From Yoonia sp. F2084L (GTDB lineage: Bacteria; Pseudomonadota; Alphaproteobacteria; Rhodobacterales; Rhodobacteraceae), in contig NZ_JALKAH010000001.1 in assembly GCF_023015625.1 (NCBI RefSeq), forward strand, positions 1,047,080 to 1,111,079: a stretch of DNA of 64,000 nt, written 5' to 3'. Position numbers and translations under genes: made by a program. Positions 1-9,065 of this stretch are shown piece by piece (within the stretch, counting starts at the first letter, position 1; each line of letters opens with the position of its first letter). The notes under the pieces are model-generated. The model did no database searches and was not told where the DNA came from. It saw nothing but the letters and a program-made list of their open reading frames with translations.

Positions 1-746
1 TCGCCGATGGTGCCCAGCGCATCATCAGCTTCCAGTCCCGCAGCCCCGTATTTGACGTGATTGCCCAGCGCCTGCCACAGACACTCTGGGTTGTGGCGAT
101 GTCCTACGTTGTTGGTGTGCTGATCGCCCTGCCGATCGGGATTATCAGCGCCTACAAGCAGTATTCAGTCTTTGATCAGGCCGGTACTTTCATCAGCATG
201 ATCGGGTTTTCCGTGCCACCGTTCTTTTCCGGCGTGTTGCTGATTGTGATCTTCTCGGTGCAATTGGGATGGCTGCCCTCCATCTACGATACAACCTTGG
301 TTGTGAACTCTTGGGACACGTTCACGCAACAGCTTCAGCAGATGATCATGCCCGTGATGGTTCTGGCCTTGCAGACCACTGCACAGGTCAGCCGTTACAT
401 GCGGGCATCCATGCTGGACAACCTCAGCCAGGATTACGTCCGCACCGCCCGTGCCAAGGGGATGTCGGAAAGCGTTGTTGTTCTCAAGCATGTGCTGCGC
501 AATTCGATGATCCCCGTCGTGACCGTGATCGCGCTTGGCATCCCGTCTATCTTTGGCGGGGCGATCATCACCGAACAGATTTTCAAGGTGAATGGCCTGG
601 GCCAATTGCTGATCATTGCCTTGCAAGGTTCTGACATTCCGATGGTCATGACGATCACCTTCCTGCTGGCGGTGCTGATCGTCATGATGAACCTGATTGC
701 CGATGTGCTTTACGGCATTCTTGATCCGAGGATCCGCTATGACTGA
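1..746 (+). CDS. ABC transporter permease, DppB/OppB family (5' end missing)
   Basis: Inner-membrane permease of a peptide/nickel-type ABC importer; it would pair with the next gene to form the channel. The frame is open from base 3, so the start lies upstream; the first internal start (GTG at 57) is not the real one, because the in-frame residues before it (ending SRSPVFDV) match the region before the first conserved segment of DppB proteins. Several hydrophobic segments are visible, together with the cytoplasmic coupling loop (RTARAKGMSE...VLRN), and the protein ends in the usual DPRIRYD tail. The stop overlaps the start of the next gene by 8 bases, so they are translationally coupled. The substrate cannot be told from the permease. 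Confidence 0.9.
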   Translation, partial: ADGAQRIISFQSRSPVFDVIAQRLPQTLWVVAMSYVVGVLIALPIGIISAYKQYSVFDQAGTFISMIGFSVPPFFSGVLLIVIFSVQLGWLPSIYDTTLVVNSWDTFTQQLQQMIMPVMVLALQTTAQVSRYMRASMLDNLSQDYVRTARAKGMSESVVVLKHVLRNSMIPVVTVIALGIPSIFGGAIITEQIFKVNGLGQLLIIALQGSDIPMVMTITFLLAVLIVMMNLIADVLYGILDPRIRYD

Positions 747-1692
747 TACAAGCCTCGAAAAAGAAGTCGTTATTGAGAAGCCGCGCAATCAGTGGCTGGA
801 TGTTTGGGACCAGTTCCGCACCCACAAGGGCGCTGTCTTTGGTCTGGGGTTCCTGATTTTCATCACCCTGTTTGCGACCATCGGCCCATGGCTGTGGCAA
901 GTCGACCCCGGACGGCTGGATATCCGCAACAAGGACCTTCGTCCGATCTACATGGCGCTTTTCGACGGCGATGCAAAGGTGAGTTGGGCCAACCCGATGG
1001 GCACAGACAACCTGGGCCGCGATATCATGGCAAACATCATGCAAGGCGGCCGCATCTCGCTCGCCGTTGGATGGACCGCGATGATTTTGGCGGTGTTTTT
1101 GGGGACGCTGATTGGCGTTCTGGCCGGATACTTCCGCCGCCTCGACGGCATATTAATGCGCTTTACCGATCTGGTGCTGTCGCTCCCATTGCTGCCATTG
1201 CTGCTGGTCATGATGCTGCTCTTCCGTGATCCGTTGCGGGCTGCCTTTGGGCCAGAGAACGGCATATTCATTTTGATTGTGACAGGCATCGGCATCACCT
1301 CGTGGATGCAAACCGCCCGTATCGTGCGCGGTGACGTCATGGCGCTGAAAGAGCGCGAGTTCGTGCTGGCCGCCCGCTCCATCGGTACCCCTGCCCGGCG
1401 AATGATCACACGGCACCTGCTGCCCAACGTCTTGTCACCGATTATGGTCTCGGCCACGCTTGGGCTGGCCACCGCCATTATTACCGAAAGCGCGTTGTCC
1501 TTCCTTGGCCTTGGCTTCCCGTCCGACTTTCCCACATGGGGCAAGATCCTGTTTGATAGCGTTGACCGGATGACCGCATTCCCCGAGCGCGTGCTCTGGC
1601 CCGGTCTGGCGATTTCGCTGACGGTGCTGGCGGTGAACTACATCGGCGACGGGCTGCGCGATGCGTTGGATCCGCGGATCAGAGGGTTATAA
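739..1692 (+). CDS. ABC transporter permease, DppC/OppC family
   Basis: Second permease of the same peptide-type importer, 317 residues. I chose ATG 739 rather than an in-frame start at 697 because it begins with the short polar MTDTSLEKE tail usual for DppC and overlaps the dppB-like stop by 8 bases. A first membrane helix (about residues 35-55) is followed by the periplasmic loop with NPMGTDNLGRDI, typical of the family. The coupling motif (AARSIG...HLLPN) lies in the second half, and the end is DALDPRIRGL. No ATPase or binding-protein gene follows in this window, so those partners must lie upstream or elsewhere. Confidence 0.92.
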   Translation: MTDTSLEKEVVIEKPRNQWLDVWDQFRTHKGAVFGLGFLIFITLFATIGPWLWQVDPGRLDIRNKDLRPIYMALFDGDAKVSWANPMGTDNLGRDIMANIMQGGRISLAVGWTAMILAVFLGTLIGVLAGYFRRLDGILMRFTDLVLSLPLLPLLLVMMLLFRDPLRAAFGPENGIFILIVTGIGITSWMQTARIVRGDVMALKEREFVLAARSIGTPARRMITRHLLPNVLSPIMVSATLGLATAIITESALSFLGLGFPSDFPTWGKILFDSVDRMTAFPERVLWPGLAISLTVLAVNYIGDGLRDALDPRIRGL

Positions 1693-1703
1693 CAGAAAAA
1701 GGT

Positions 1704-1729
1704 GCAAAGCCGGCGTAGGTCGGCTTTGC
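1704..1729 (+). terminator. Hairpin after the dppBC-like genes
   Basis: Nine-base perfect arms (GCAAAGCCG / CGGCTTTGC) with an 8-base loop, 12 bases after the stop. No run of T follows, so it may be a Rho-assisted terminator or a 3'-end stabiliser rather than a classical intrinsic terminator. Confidence 0.55.
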
Positions 1730-1749
1730 GGACAGAGTTGCCATTTATA

Positions 1750-1887
1750 TCACGATTGCTCCGACAGCTCCTGAACTTCACGTTCATGCATTTCTCGTAA
1801 TTCGGCACGCAACGAAAACCAGATGTATGAGGAATAAGCGCCAACTGCCAACCCAAACAAAAGAATGATTAGAGCATATTTTTTCAT
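1750..1887 (-). CDS. Small single-span membrane protein (hypothetical)
   Basis: A 45-residue reading frame: MKKY, then one hydrophobic helix (about residues 5-25), then a charged tail rich in E and R (RAELREMHEREVQE). A longer in-frame upstream extension exists, but its composition is not protein-like, and the ATG at 1887 has a GGAATAA just upstream. It stands alone between the dppBC hairpin and the pntB terminator. The function is unknown and it could be a chance frame. Confidence 0.4.
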   Translation of the reverse strand: MKKYALIILLFGLAVGAYSSYIWFSLRAELREMHEREVQELSEQS

Positions 1888-2086
1888 TTTATTCCGGCTA
1901 TTTGAATCTGCAAAAGCAATTGCAAACCTGACCTTACATTGACTCAACTGATCAGCGAGGGAAGTCGATGACTCGAAAGGTATGTTAGTCCACTTGATTA
2001 TGTAAGTGTAGTGTTTCAGGCAGGACTGCTTTGGGCTCAAACTAGTCATTGGCCCACTATAGGGTGTTGAGACGCCGTAAAACAAG

Positions 2087-2114
2087 AAAGCCCCGCTGCT
2101 CGCAGCGGGGCTTT
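2087..2114 (-). terminator. Intrinsic terminator of pntAB
   Basis: Twelve-base perfect arms (AAAGCCCCGCTG / CAGCGGGGCTTT) with a 4-base loop. Read on the minus strand the stem is followed by a T-rich stretch (CTTTCTTGTTTT), as expected for an intrinsic terminator about 40 bases after the pntB stop. Confidence 0.8.
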
Positions 2115-2120
2115 TGCCGT

Positions 2121-2142
2121 AAGGTGGATCATGATCCACCTT
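2121..2142. repeat. Perfect 22-base palindrome between pntB and its terminator
   Basis: Arms AAGGTGGATC and GATCCACCTT are joined directly by AT. It sits between the pntB stop and the terminator hairpin, so it could be an extra 3'-end structure or a protein-binding site. Confidence 0.5.
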
Positions 2143-2151
2143 ACCTGATCA

Positions 2152-3669
2152 TCAGTCAATCTTCGGCAGCAGCGCATCCAGTGAAGCTTTCGCATCACCA
2201 TAGAACATCCGCGTGTTGTCCTTGAAGAACAGCGGGTTCTCGATGCCCGAATACCCTGTCCCCTGCCCACGCTTGGACACAAACACCTGCTTGGCTTTCC
2301 AGCATTCCAACACCGGCATACCTGCAATTGGGCTGTTAGGGTCGTCCTGTGCCGCAGGGTTCACGATGTCGTTGGAGCCGATCACGATCGCGACGTCCGT
2401 ATCTGGGAAATCATCATTGATTTCGTCCATTTCCATCACGATGTCATAAGGCACCTTCGCCTCGGCCAGCAGCACGTTCATATGCCCGGGCAGACGCCCC
2501 GCAACCGGGTGGATCGCAAAGCGCACGTTCTTGCCCTTGGCGCGCAGCTTGCGCACCAGTTCGGACACCGCCTGCTGCGCCTGTGCGACGGCCATACCGT
2601 AGCCTGGAATGATGATGACGCTGTCTGCTTCGTTCAAGGCCGTGGCCACGCCATCAGCGTCAATCGCGACCTGTTCGCCTTCGACCGCCATCTGTTCGCC
2701 CGCAGGGCCGCCAAAGCCGCCCAGAATGACAGACACAAATGACCGGTTCATCGCCTTACACATGATGTAGGACAGGATCGCACCGGAAGAGCCGACAAGC
2801 GCACCGACGACAATCAACAGGTCATTGCCAAGGCTGAAACCAATCGCCGCTGCGGCCCAGCCGGAATAGCTGTTCAGCATGGACACGACGACGGGCATAT
2901 CCGCGCCGCCGATACCCATGATCAGGTGATAGCCGATGAAGAGGCCAGCGAGTGTCAGCAACACAAGCGCCCAGGATCCGCTGCCGCCCATATACATGAT
3001 CAGCAAGATCACGGAGAGCGCCGCGGCACCGGCGTTCAGGAAGTGCCCGCCCGGCAGCTTGTTCGCGCCTGTGTCTACCTTGAACGGCAGCTTGGAAGAG
3101 TTACCCGCAAGCTTGGCATAGGCAATCACGGACCCGGTAAAGGTCACCGCACCGATCCAGATACCCAGCACAAGTTCGACCCGCAGAATGCTGATCTCGA
3201 CACTGGATTTCTTGGCGATCAATTGCCCAAAGGCGCTGAGACCATCGTAAGCCTCTTTCGGCAACCCGATGGCGGTAATCCCATCTGGCCCAACGGCGCC
3301 CAGCACTTGGCCGTTCGCCTCATAAAGCGCGGCCATATTGTTGATCATGATATCGGCGTTAAAGCCGACAAAGACCGCCGCCAACCCGACCATAGAGTGC
3401 ATGATCGCGACCAGCTCTGGCATCTGCGTCATCTCTACCTTGGTCGCCAGTTGATAACCAACCATGCCGCCCAGACCGATCAGGATGACCGACAGGATAC
3501 CCAAGCCCGCACCGGGCCCAACAAGCGTGGCAAAGACCGCCAGCGCCATACCTGCGATCCCGTACCAGACGGCCCGCTTCGCGCTTTCCTGCCCGGACAG
3601 GCCACCCAATGACAGAATGAAAAGAATACCTGCGACCACATAGGCCGCGATTGTAAATGCGTTATCCAT
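2152..3669 (-). CDS. pntB: NAD(P) transhydrogenase subunit beta
   Basis: Beta subunit of the proton-translocating transhydrogenase, which uses the proton gradient to move hydride from NADH to NADP+ and so supplies NADPH. It is 505 residues long: the first ~300 hold multiple membrane helices (start [17 protein letters not shown]), and the C-terminal ~190 form the NADP(H)-binding domain with [10 protein letters not shown], the [13 protein letters not shown] stretch and GANDIVNP-type residues (here [10 protein letters not shown]), all typical of PntB. The length matches the family. AAGGGGC lies just upstream of the ATG. It follows pntA by 12 bases on the same strand. Confidence 0.97.
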   Translation of the reverse strand: MDNAFTIAAYVVAGILFILSLGGLSGQESAKRAVWYGIAGMALAVFATLVGPGAGLGILSVILIGLGGMVGYQLATKVEMTQMPELVAIMHSMVGLAAVFVGFNADIMINNMAALYEANGQVLGAVGPDGITAIGLPKEAYDGLSAFGQLIAKKSSVEISILRVELVLGIWIGAVTFTGSVIAYAKLAGNSSKLPFKVDTGANKLPGGHFLNAGAAALSVILLIMYMGGSGSWALVLLTLAGLFIGYHLIMGIGGADMPVVVSMLNSYSGWAAAAIGFSLGNDLLIVVGALVGSSGAILSYIMCKAMNRSFVSVILGGFGGPAGEQMAVEGEQVAIDADGVATALNEADSVIIIPGYGMAVAQAQQAVSELVRKLRAKGKNVRFAIHPVAGRLPGHMNVLLAEAKVPYDIVMEMDEINDDFPDTDVAIVIGSNDIVNPAAQDDPNSPIAGMPVLECWKAKQVFVSKRGQGTGYSGIENPLFFKDNTRMFYGDAKASLDALLPKID

Positions 3670-3681
3670 TGCCCTGCCCCT

Positions 3682-5262
3682 TTAAGACTTTTGGAACATG
3701 GCGAGCATGCGCCGTGTCACGAGGAAGCCACCGAAGATGTTCACGGCGGCCATAAAGATACCAAGTGCGGCCAATATCGTGATCAGCACACTGCTTGATC
3801 CGATCTGGATCAACGCGCCGAGGATAATGATCGACGAAATCGCGTTGGTCACAGCCATTAGCGGCGTATGCAGCGAATGTGCTACATTCCAGATCACCTG
3901 GAAGCCGATGAAGACTGACAGAACGAACACGATAAAGTGCTGCATAAAGCTGGCTGGCATGCCGGGGATCAAACCCAAGCCAAGGATCAACGCCGCACCT
4001 GCGCCCAAAAGGGTCACTTGCGTCTTGGTCTCTTTCTGGAAAGCGGCCACTTCTGCGGCACGCTTTTCATCGGCCGTCAGTTCCTTTGGCTTTTCCTTCT
4101 TAGGTGCAGCCGCAATCGCAGCCACCTTTGGTGGTGGCGGCGGGAAGGTAATCTCGCCTTTGTGCGTCGCTGTCGCCCCACGGATCACGTCGTCTTCCAT
4201 GTTGTGGTTTGGCGTGCCGTCTTTTTCAGGCGTCAGATCCGTCATCATGTGACGGATGTTGGTCGCATAAAGTGTCGAGGACTGCGCGGCCATCCGGCTG
4301 GGGAAGTCGGTGTAACCTACGATCGTCACACCGTTATCGGTGACGATCTTTTCGTCCATGACGGTCAGTTTGCAGTTACCACCACGTTCAGCCGCCAGAT
4401 CAATGATAACCGAACCGGGCTTCATGCTTTCAACCATGTCTTTGGTCCAAAGCTCTGGTGCGTCGCGGCCCGGGATCAGCGCCGTCGTGATCACAATATC
4501 AATATCAGGCGCGATTTCGCGGAACTTGGCAAGCTGTGCTGCCGCAAATTCAGGCGAGGACACGGCAGCATAGCCACCTGTCGCAGAACCGTCCTGCTGT
4601 TCTTCTTCGAAATCGAGGAAGACAAATTGAGCGCCCATGGATTCGACCTGCTCGGCCACTTCGGGGCGCACGTCGAAGGCGTAAGTGATGGCACCCAGCG
4701 ATGTTGCCGTACCAATTGCTGCCAAACCAGCCACACCAGCGCCGACCACCAGAACTTTCGCGGGGGGTACCTTACCAGCGGCAGTCACCTGTCCGGTAAA
4801 GAAGCGGCCAAAGTTGTTACCGGCTTCGATGACGGCGCGGTAGCCGGCGATGTTCGCCATCGACGACAGCGCGTCCATTTTCTGCGCGCGGCTGATGCGT
4901 GGTACCATGTCCATCGCGATCACGGTCGCGCCTTTGGCGTTCGCGGCTTCCATCAGTTTTTCATTCTGCGCGGGATAGAAGAACGAGATCAGGGTCTGAC
5001 CTTCGCGCAGTTTCTTGACTTCGGCATCCGACGGGGGGCGTACCTTGGCCACGATGTCTGCCGCTTTGTAAAGCGCAGCGGCAGTCTTTACGACCTCAAC
5101 TCCGGCGTCCTTGTAAGCCTGATCAGAGAACCCAGCGGCAGCACCGGCCCCTGTTTCAATCACGCAATCATAGCCAAGCTTTTGCAGATCCTTGGCAGAG
5201 GCGGGTGTCATTGCGACCCGGTCTTCGCCTTCGAATATCTCTTTTGGTGTGCCGATCTTCAC
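3682..5262 (-). CDS. pntA: NAD(P) transhydrogenase subunit alpha
   Basis: Alpha subunit of the transhydrogenase: an alanine-dehydrogenase-like NAD(H)-binding domain (residues 1 to ~375, with VGAGVAGLAAI as the nucleotide loop and an RVAMTPAS start region), a proline- and lysine-rich linker, and four C-terminal membrane helices. It is a single 526-residue protein, as in enterobacteria, whereas many alphaproteobacteria split this subunit in two. The start is GTG 5262, preceded by GGGGGATGG; the longer in-frame extension to 5346 runs back over the promoter and is not protein-like. It forms an operon with pntB. Confidence 0.96.
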   Translation of the reverse strand: MKIGTPKEIFEGEDRVAMTPASAKDLQKLGYDCVIETGAGAAAGFSDQAYKDAGVEVVKTAAALYKAADIVAKVRPPSDAEVKKLREGQTLISFFYPAQNEKLMEAANAKGATVIAMDMVPRISRAQKMDALSSMANIAGYRAVIEAGNNFGRFFTGQVTAAGKVPPAKVLVVGAGVAGLAAIGTATSLGAITYAFDVRPEVAEQVESMGAQFVFLDFEEEQQDGSATGGYAAVSSPEFAAAQLAKFREIAPDIDIVITTALIPGRDAPELWTKDMVESMKPGSVIIDLAAERGGNCKLTVMDEKIVTDNGVTIVGYTDFPSRMAAQSSTLYATNIRHMMTDLTPEKDGTPNHNMEDDVIRGATATHKGEITFPPPPPKVAAIAAAPKKEKPKELTADEKRAAEVAAFQKETKTQVTLLGAGAALILGLGLIPGMPASFMQHFIVFVLSVFIGFQVIWNVAHSLHTPLMAVTNAISSIIILGALIQIGSSSVLITILAALGIFMAAVNIFGGFLVTRRMLAMFQKS

Positions 5263-5299
5263 GGACCATCCCCCATATCTGTTCTTGCAGTCAGTTTGC

Positions 5300-5326
5300 A
5301 TTATAGCGCGCAAGAATATTTCACAA
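5300..5326 (-). promoter_or_regulatory. Promoter of pntAB
   Basis: On the minus strand TTGTGA (5321-5326) and a perfect TATAAT (5300-5305) are separated by 15 bases, about 40 bases before the pntA GTG. The short spacer suggests that an activator may be needed. Confidence 0.6.
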
Positions 5327-5338
5327 GGGACTGGCGGC

Positions 5339-5357
5339 CATGACATTAAATGTCATG
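5339..5357. promoter_or_regulatory. Palindromic operator upstream of pntAB
   Basis: CATGACATTAAATGTCATG: two perfect 9-base arms around a single A. It lies 12 bases upstream of the pntAB -35 element, centred near -55, a usual place for an activator or repressor dimer. The regulator is unknown. Confidence 0.55.
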
Positions 5358-5366
5358 CGCTAACAG

Positions 5367-5822
5367 TCACACCCAGCGGCGCGTCTTTTGGCAATAGCGG
5401 GCAAATTCAGCACGGAATTTCACCCGGAGGCGGTTTTCTTCGGGAACAATAAAACGCTGTGTGATCGTGAAGATGAACAGCGGGACAAGTACCAATGCGA
5501 TCGGTGCATCCCAGCGCAGGGCAAGCCCCGCAAGAACCAGCGTATCCCCAAGATAAATCGGGTTGCGCGAGCGTTTAAAGATACCCGAAGTGACCAGCCT
5601 GTCCGCCTCCATATGCGGAATGATCGTCGTGCGCTGTTTGCGCAATTCAGCGGCTGCCAGCAGGATCAGCACGATCCCACCACCAACGAGCAAACCGCCC
5701 AATAGCTCGGTCACTGGCCCACCAACGGCCCATGCCATCGGCTGAAGTGCTGCAATCCACCACGTCAACACCAGTGCCAGCAGCAACCAAACAGGCGGTA
5801 TGTCGATCCATTTCATGCTCAT
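5367..5822 (-). CDS. Isoprenylcysteine carboxyl methyltransferase-family membrane protein
   Basis: A 151-residue integral membrane protein with about four hydrophobic segments. The C-terminal half carries TSGIFKRSRNPIYLGD and the later FIVPEENRLR..F..EFARYCQKTRRWV, the signature of the ICMT/PEMT family of SAM-dependent membrane methyltransferases. The start was set at ATG 5822 (MSMKWIDIPP) because upstream residues are arginine-rich and lie over the neighbouring promoter. Bacterial members modify small lipophilic substrates, but this one's substrate is unknown. It is divergent from the next gene. Confidence 0.8.
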   Translation of the reverse strand: MSMKWIDIPPVWLLLALVLTWWIAALQPMAWAVGGPVTELLGGLLVGGGIVLILLAAAELRKQRTTIIPHMEADRLVTSGIFKRSRNPIYLGDTLVLAGLALRWDAPIALVLVPLFIFTITQRFIVPEENRLRVKFRAEFARYCQKTRRWV

Positions 5823-5896
5823 GTTTCTGCAGCAACGCTTTGCCCTTGTCCATGCCCGCCGTGCGGTTAGCATATACCCAAACGAAAGGATTGATC

Positions 5897-6655
5897 ATGG
5901 AACATGCAGGCAAACACGCGCTGGTCACAGGCGGGGGTTCGGGCATCGGCGCTGGGATCGCGATGGCGCTGGCCGAGGCCGGGGCTGAGGTCACGATCAC
6001 CGGTCGTCGCGCTGACAAGCTTGAGGAAGTCGCCGCGACCTCTGACCGTCTGCATGCCTTGGTGATGGATGTGGATGATGAGAGTTCCGTGCGTGACGGG
6101 ATTGCCGCCGCATCGCAGGCGCGTGGTCCGATCCAGATTTGTATTGCAAATGCCGGGATCGCCGAAGGTGGTCCGTTTGAGAAAACCACGCTGGCGCAGT
6201 GGCGAAAAACGATGGTGACAAACCTTGATGGTGTTTTCCTGACCTTTCAGGCGGCACTGGCGACGTTAGAAGACGCAACCCCTGCCCGTATGATCGTGGT
6301 CAGTTCAATTGCAGGTGTGCGTGGTTTGAAGAATGCGATCCCCTATACCGTGACCAAACATGGTGTCATTGGCCTGATCCGCGGCTTGTCAGAAGAGTTT
6401 ATGCGCCGTCCGATTACTTTCAACGCGCTTTGCCCTGGTTATGTGGACACCGACATCGTGCGCAATCAAATCCCCGGCCTGATGAAACGGTTCGGCGTCG
6501 ATGAACAAGGGGCGATTGACGCGATTTCCAAAGGGAACCGACATCACAAGCTGCTTGAGGTCGATGAAACCACCGCCGCTGCGATGTGGTTGTGTTCGGA
6601 GGGCGCGCGCAGTGTGAACGGCCAAACGATACAGATATCTGGAGGACAAGTCTGA
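5897..6655 (+). CDS. SDR-family NAD(P)-dependent oxidoreductase
   Basis: A classical short-chain dehydrogenase of 252 residues: the nucleotide loop TGGGSGIG near the N-terminus, NAG (about residue 88), a catalytic serine in VVSSIAG, and the YTVTK active site. The C-terminal SVNGQTIQISGG resembles 3-hydroxyacyl dehydrogenases and acetoacetyl-CoA reductases. ATG 5897 has AAAGGA upstream; a longer frame begins over the divergent gene and is unlikely. The stop overlaps the start of the next gene (TGATG). It probably acts on a hydroxyacyl- or 3-oxo compound, and its link to the adjacent kynureninase is only suggestive. Confidence 0.88.
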   Translation: MEHAGKHALVTGGGSGIGAGIAMALAEAGAEVTITGRRADKLEEVAATSDRLHALVMDVDDESSVRDGIAAASQARGPIQICIANAGIAEGGPFEKTTLAQWRKTMVTNLDGVFLTFQAALATLEDATPARMIVVSSIAGVRGLKNAIPYTVTKHGVIGLIRGLSEEFMRRPITFNALCPGYVDTDIVRNQIPGLMKRFGVDEQGAIDAISKGNRHHKLLEVDETTAAAMWLCSEGARSVNGQTIQISGGQV

Positions 6656-7008
6656 TGGTTGGTCCCGCTCTCGTCATTCTCGTCGCACTGATCCACGCGT
6701 ATTTCTTGGTGCTGGAGATGTTTCGCTGGGAAGCACCACGCACCCGCAAAGTGTTTGGCACCACGCCAGAATTTGCTGCGGAAAGCAAAGTGATGGCCGC
6801 CAATCAAGGGCTCTATAATGGGTTTCTGGCGGCTGGTTTGCTTTACGGCCTTGTGCTGGGTGTCGCTGGCGGACAGATGGTTGTCTTCTTATTGCTTTGC
6901 GTCATTGTCGCTGGCGTTTACGCCGCTATGTGCGGGATAAAAGCGGCACTCTTTGCGCAGACTGTCCCTGCCACGCTGGCGCTGATCGCCCTACTTCTGA
7001 ATATCTAA
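6655..7008 (+). CDS. DUF1304-family small membrane protein
   Basis: A 117-residue protein with four hydrophobic segments. The N-terminal ALIHAYFLVLEMFRWEAP and the following NQGLYNGFLAAGL are the recognised signature of the DUF1304 family, whose biochemical role is not known. ATG 6655 overlaps the upstream SDR stop, and the next gene starts 10 bases after its stop, so it is the middle gene of a three-gene operon. Confidence 0.82.
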   Translation: MVGPALVILVALIHAYFLVLEMFRWEAPRTRKVFGTTPEFAAESKVMAANQGLYNGFLAAGLLYGLVLGVAGGQMVVFLLLCVIVAGVYAAMCGIKAALFAQTVPATLALIALLLNI

Positions 7009-7017
7009 GGACCGCCC

Positions 7018-8211
7018 ATGACCGACTTTGCCGCGACCAAAGCCATGTTCTATTTGCCGGATGGCATGATCTATCTCGACGGCAATTCGCTGGGTCCATT
7101 GCCCAAGGCAACGGTCGCACGGGTGGAGCGGGCGGTCACCGCTGAATGGGGCGAGAAGGTGATCACAGGCTGGAACCGCGCAGGTTGGATGGCGCAGCCG
7201 ACCGAACTGGGCGACCGGATCGGGCGGTTGATCGGTGCCGAGCCGGGGCATGTGGTGCTGGGCGATACGCTATCTATCAAGGTCTATCAGGCGCTGGCAG
7301 CAGCGATTGATCTGGTGCCGGATCGCCGCGTGATCCTGACCGATAGCGGGAATTTTCCATCCGACATTTACATGGCCGAAGGGCTGATCAAGTCGCTAGG
7401 CCGCGGGCATGAATTACGTGTGGTCGACCCAGAAGATGTGGCGAACCACATCAACGATGATCTGGCCGTATTGATGCTGACGCAGGTCGATTACCGCACC
7501 GGGCGTCTGCATGACATGAAGGCGTTAACCGCGAAAGCCCATGCTGCAGACGCTGTAACCTGCTGGGATCTGGCGCATACGGCGGGCGCGATGGCCGTTG
7601 ATCTACAGGGTTGCAACGCTGACTTCGCGGTCGGTTGTACCTATAAATACCTGAATGCCGGGCCGGGTGCGCCCGCGTTCATCTATGTGGCACCCAAACA
7701 CATCAGTAGCTGTCAACCGGCCCTCTCAGGGTGGTTGGGCCATGAAGCCCCCTTTGCCTTCGACCTCGACTATCGCCCCGGAACGGGAATTGAGCGGATG
7801 CGCGTCGGCACGCCCTCTGTGTTGCAGATGGCGGCCCTCGATGCATCACTCGATATCTGGGATCAGGTGGATATGGACGCGTTGCGCAAAGCCTCAATCG
7901 CGCTGACCGAACGGTTTATCGCAGGGGTTGAGGCGCGTTGCCCGCAACTCACCCTCGCCAGCCCCCGCGATCCGCAGGCGCGCGGCAGCCAAGTGTCTTT
8001 TGCGTTTGAGGACGGATATGCCGCGATGCAGGCCTGTATCGCGCGCAATGTTATTGGTGATTTTCGTGCACCGAACATCATGCGTTTCGGGTTTTGTCCG
8101 CTCTTTATTGATGCAGGCGATGTGGACGCAGCCATTGATGTGATTGCCGATGTGATGGGCAACAGGCTTTGGGATGATCAGACGTACAAACAGGTCGCGC
8201 GGGTGACCTAG
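7018..8211 (+). CDS. kynU: Kynureninase
   Basis: PLP enzyme (397 residues) that splits kynurenine into anthranilate and alanine, or 3-hydroxykynurenine into 3-hydroxyanthranilate, in tryptophan breakdown. The N-terminal YLDGNSLGPLP, the central WDLAHTAGA, and the PLP-lysine segment TYKYLNAGPG (Lys near residue 210) are all kynureninase hallmarks, and the length fits. It is third in the operon after the SDR and DUF1304 genes. No tryptophan dioxygenase or formamidase gene is in view. Its TAG stop shares CTAG with the stop of the convergent gene. Confidence 0.93.
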   Translation: MTDFAATKAMFYLPDGMIYLDGNSLGPLPKATVARVERAVTAEWGEKVITGWNRAGWMAQPTELGDRIGRLIGAEPGHVVLGDTLSIKVYQALAAAIDLVPDRRVILTDSGNFPSDIYMAEGLIKSLGRGHELRVVDPEDVANHINDDLAVLMLTQVDYRTGRLHDMKALTAKAHAADAVTCWDLAHTAGAMAVDLQGCNADFAVGCTYKYLNAGPGAPAFIYVAPKHISSCQPALSGWLGHEAPFAFDLDYRPGTGIERMRVGTPSVLQMAALDASLDIWDQVDMDALRKASIALTERFIAGVEARCPQLTLASPRDPQARGSQVSFAFEDGYAAMQACIARNVIGDFRAPNIMRFGFCPLFIDAGDVDAAIDVIADVMGNRLWDDQTYKQVARVT

Positions 8212-9065
8212 ACAAACGTCGTATCTTGGGCTTCCGGGGGCCTGTCGTAGCCGTGAACTTCAACGTTCAAGGCCGCACCCAATAAGATCAGATATGCACT
8301 GACGTAAAGCCAAAGCAACAAGCCAATGACGGCGCCGATGGAACCGTAAACCTCATTATAACTGGCAAAGTTGGTCAAGTAGTAAGACAGCCCCGCCGAG
8401 GCCGCGACCCATAAAACCACGACTGCAAAAGCACCCACCGTGATCCAGCGCCCTCGGCTGCCGATACGGGCAGGACCAAAGCGATACAGCAGGCTCAGCC
8501 CCGTCATCAGAACGCCCAAAGCAACAAGCCAGCGGATTCCCTCCAACAGCCATGCGGTTGAATTCGCAACCGGGATGAAGGCCAGCCCAATCGGCACGAT
8601 GACAACGACGGTCAACGCCACAATGGCCAAGCTGACCAAGGCTACCGTCAGCATCAGCGCCACCACCATCTGCCAAATCCCATTGCGCATCCGCTGACCG
8701 GCGATCGCATTGAGACCGCCAATGAGCGCCGCTACACCTGCCCGGCAAGACCACAAGGCCAGAGATATCGACACAAAAGTGGCCCAGCCCAGTGCGCCGG
8801 ACGGGGCCGCAACCAGTCGAAACACCTGGCTTGCGATCAGATTGTAGGCATCGGGGGGGATGATATCCTCCATCAACGCCAGTTGTTCGGCAATAACGAC
8901 TGGATCAGCGATCAGCCCAAAGATAGCGATCACGGCAGCGATACCGGGGAAAATCCCAAACATGCCGAAAAACGCGACACCAGCCGCGATCAGCCCCAGA
9001 TGCTTTTCGCCTGCGGTGGTCCAAACAGCGACCAGAACGCGCCAAATCCGTAAAACCGTTGCCAT
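8208..9065 (-). CDS. YihY/virulence factor BrkB-family membrane protein
   Basis: Inner-membrane protein of 285 residues with about six hydrophobic segments. It opens with a cytoplasmic helix and GVAFFGMFGIFPGIAAVIAIFGL, and ends with GSIGAVIGLLLWLYVSAYLILLGAALN, both characteristic of the YihY (former RNase BN) family. The molecular function is not established, and a transport role is only presumed for the family. It is convergent with kynU, sharing 4 bases, and divergent from the kinase gene. Confidence 0.87.
   Translation of the reverse strand: MATVLRIWRVLVAVWTTAGEKHLGLIAAGVAFFGMFGIFPGIAAVIAIFGLIADPVVIAEQLALMEDIIPPDAYNLIASQVFRLVAAPSGALGWATFVSISLALWSCRAGVAALIGGLNAIAGQRMRNGIWQMVVALMLTVALVSLAIVALTVVVIVPIGLAFIPVANSTAWLLEGIRWLVALGVLMTGLSLLYRFGPARIGSRGRWITVGAFAVVVLWVAASAGLSYYLTNFASYNEVYGSIGAVIGLLLWLYVSAYLILLGAALNVEVHGYDRPPEAQDTTFV

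Noticed and set aside
3937..5343. A 468-codon plus-strand frame opposite pntA, and others opposite pntB (for example 2926-3612)
   Set aside because: Antisense to clearly conserved transhydrogenase genes; the translation is His/Arg-rich and resembles no protein, which is typical of shadows in high-GC genes.
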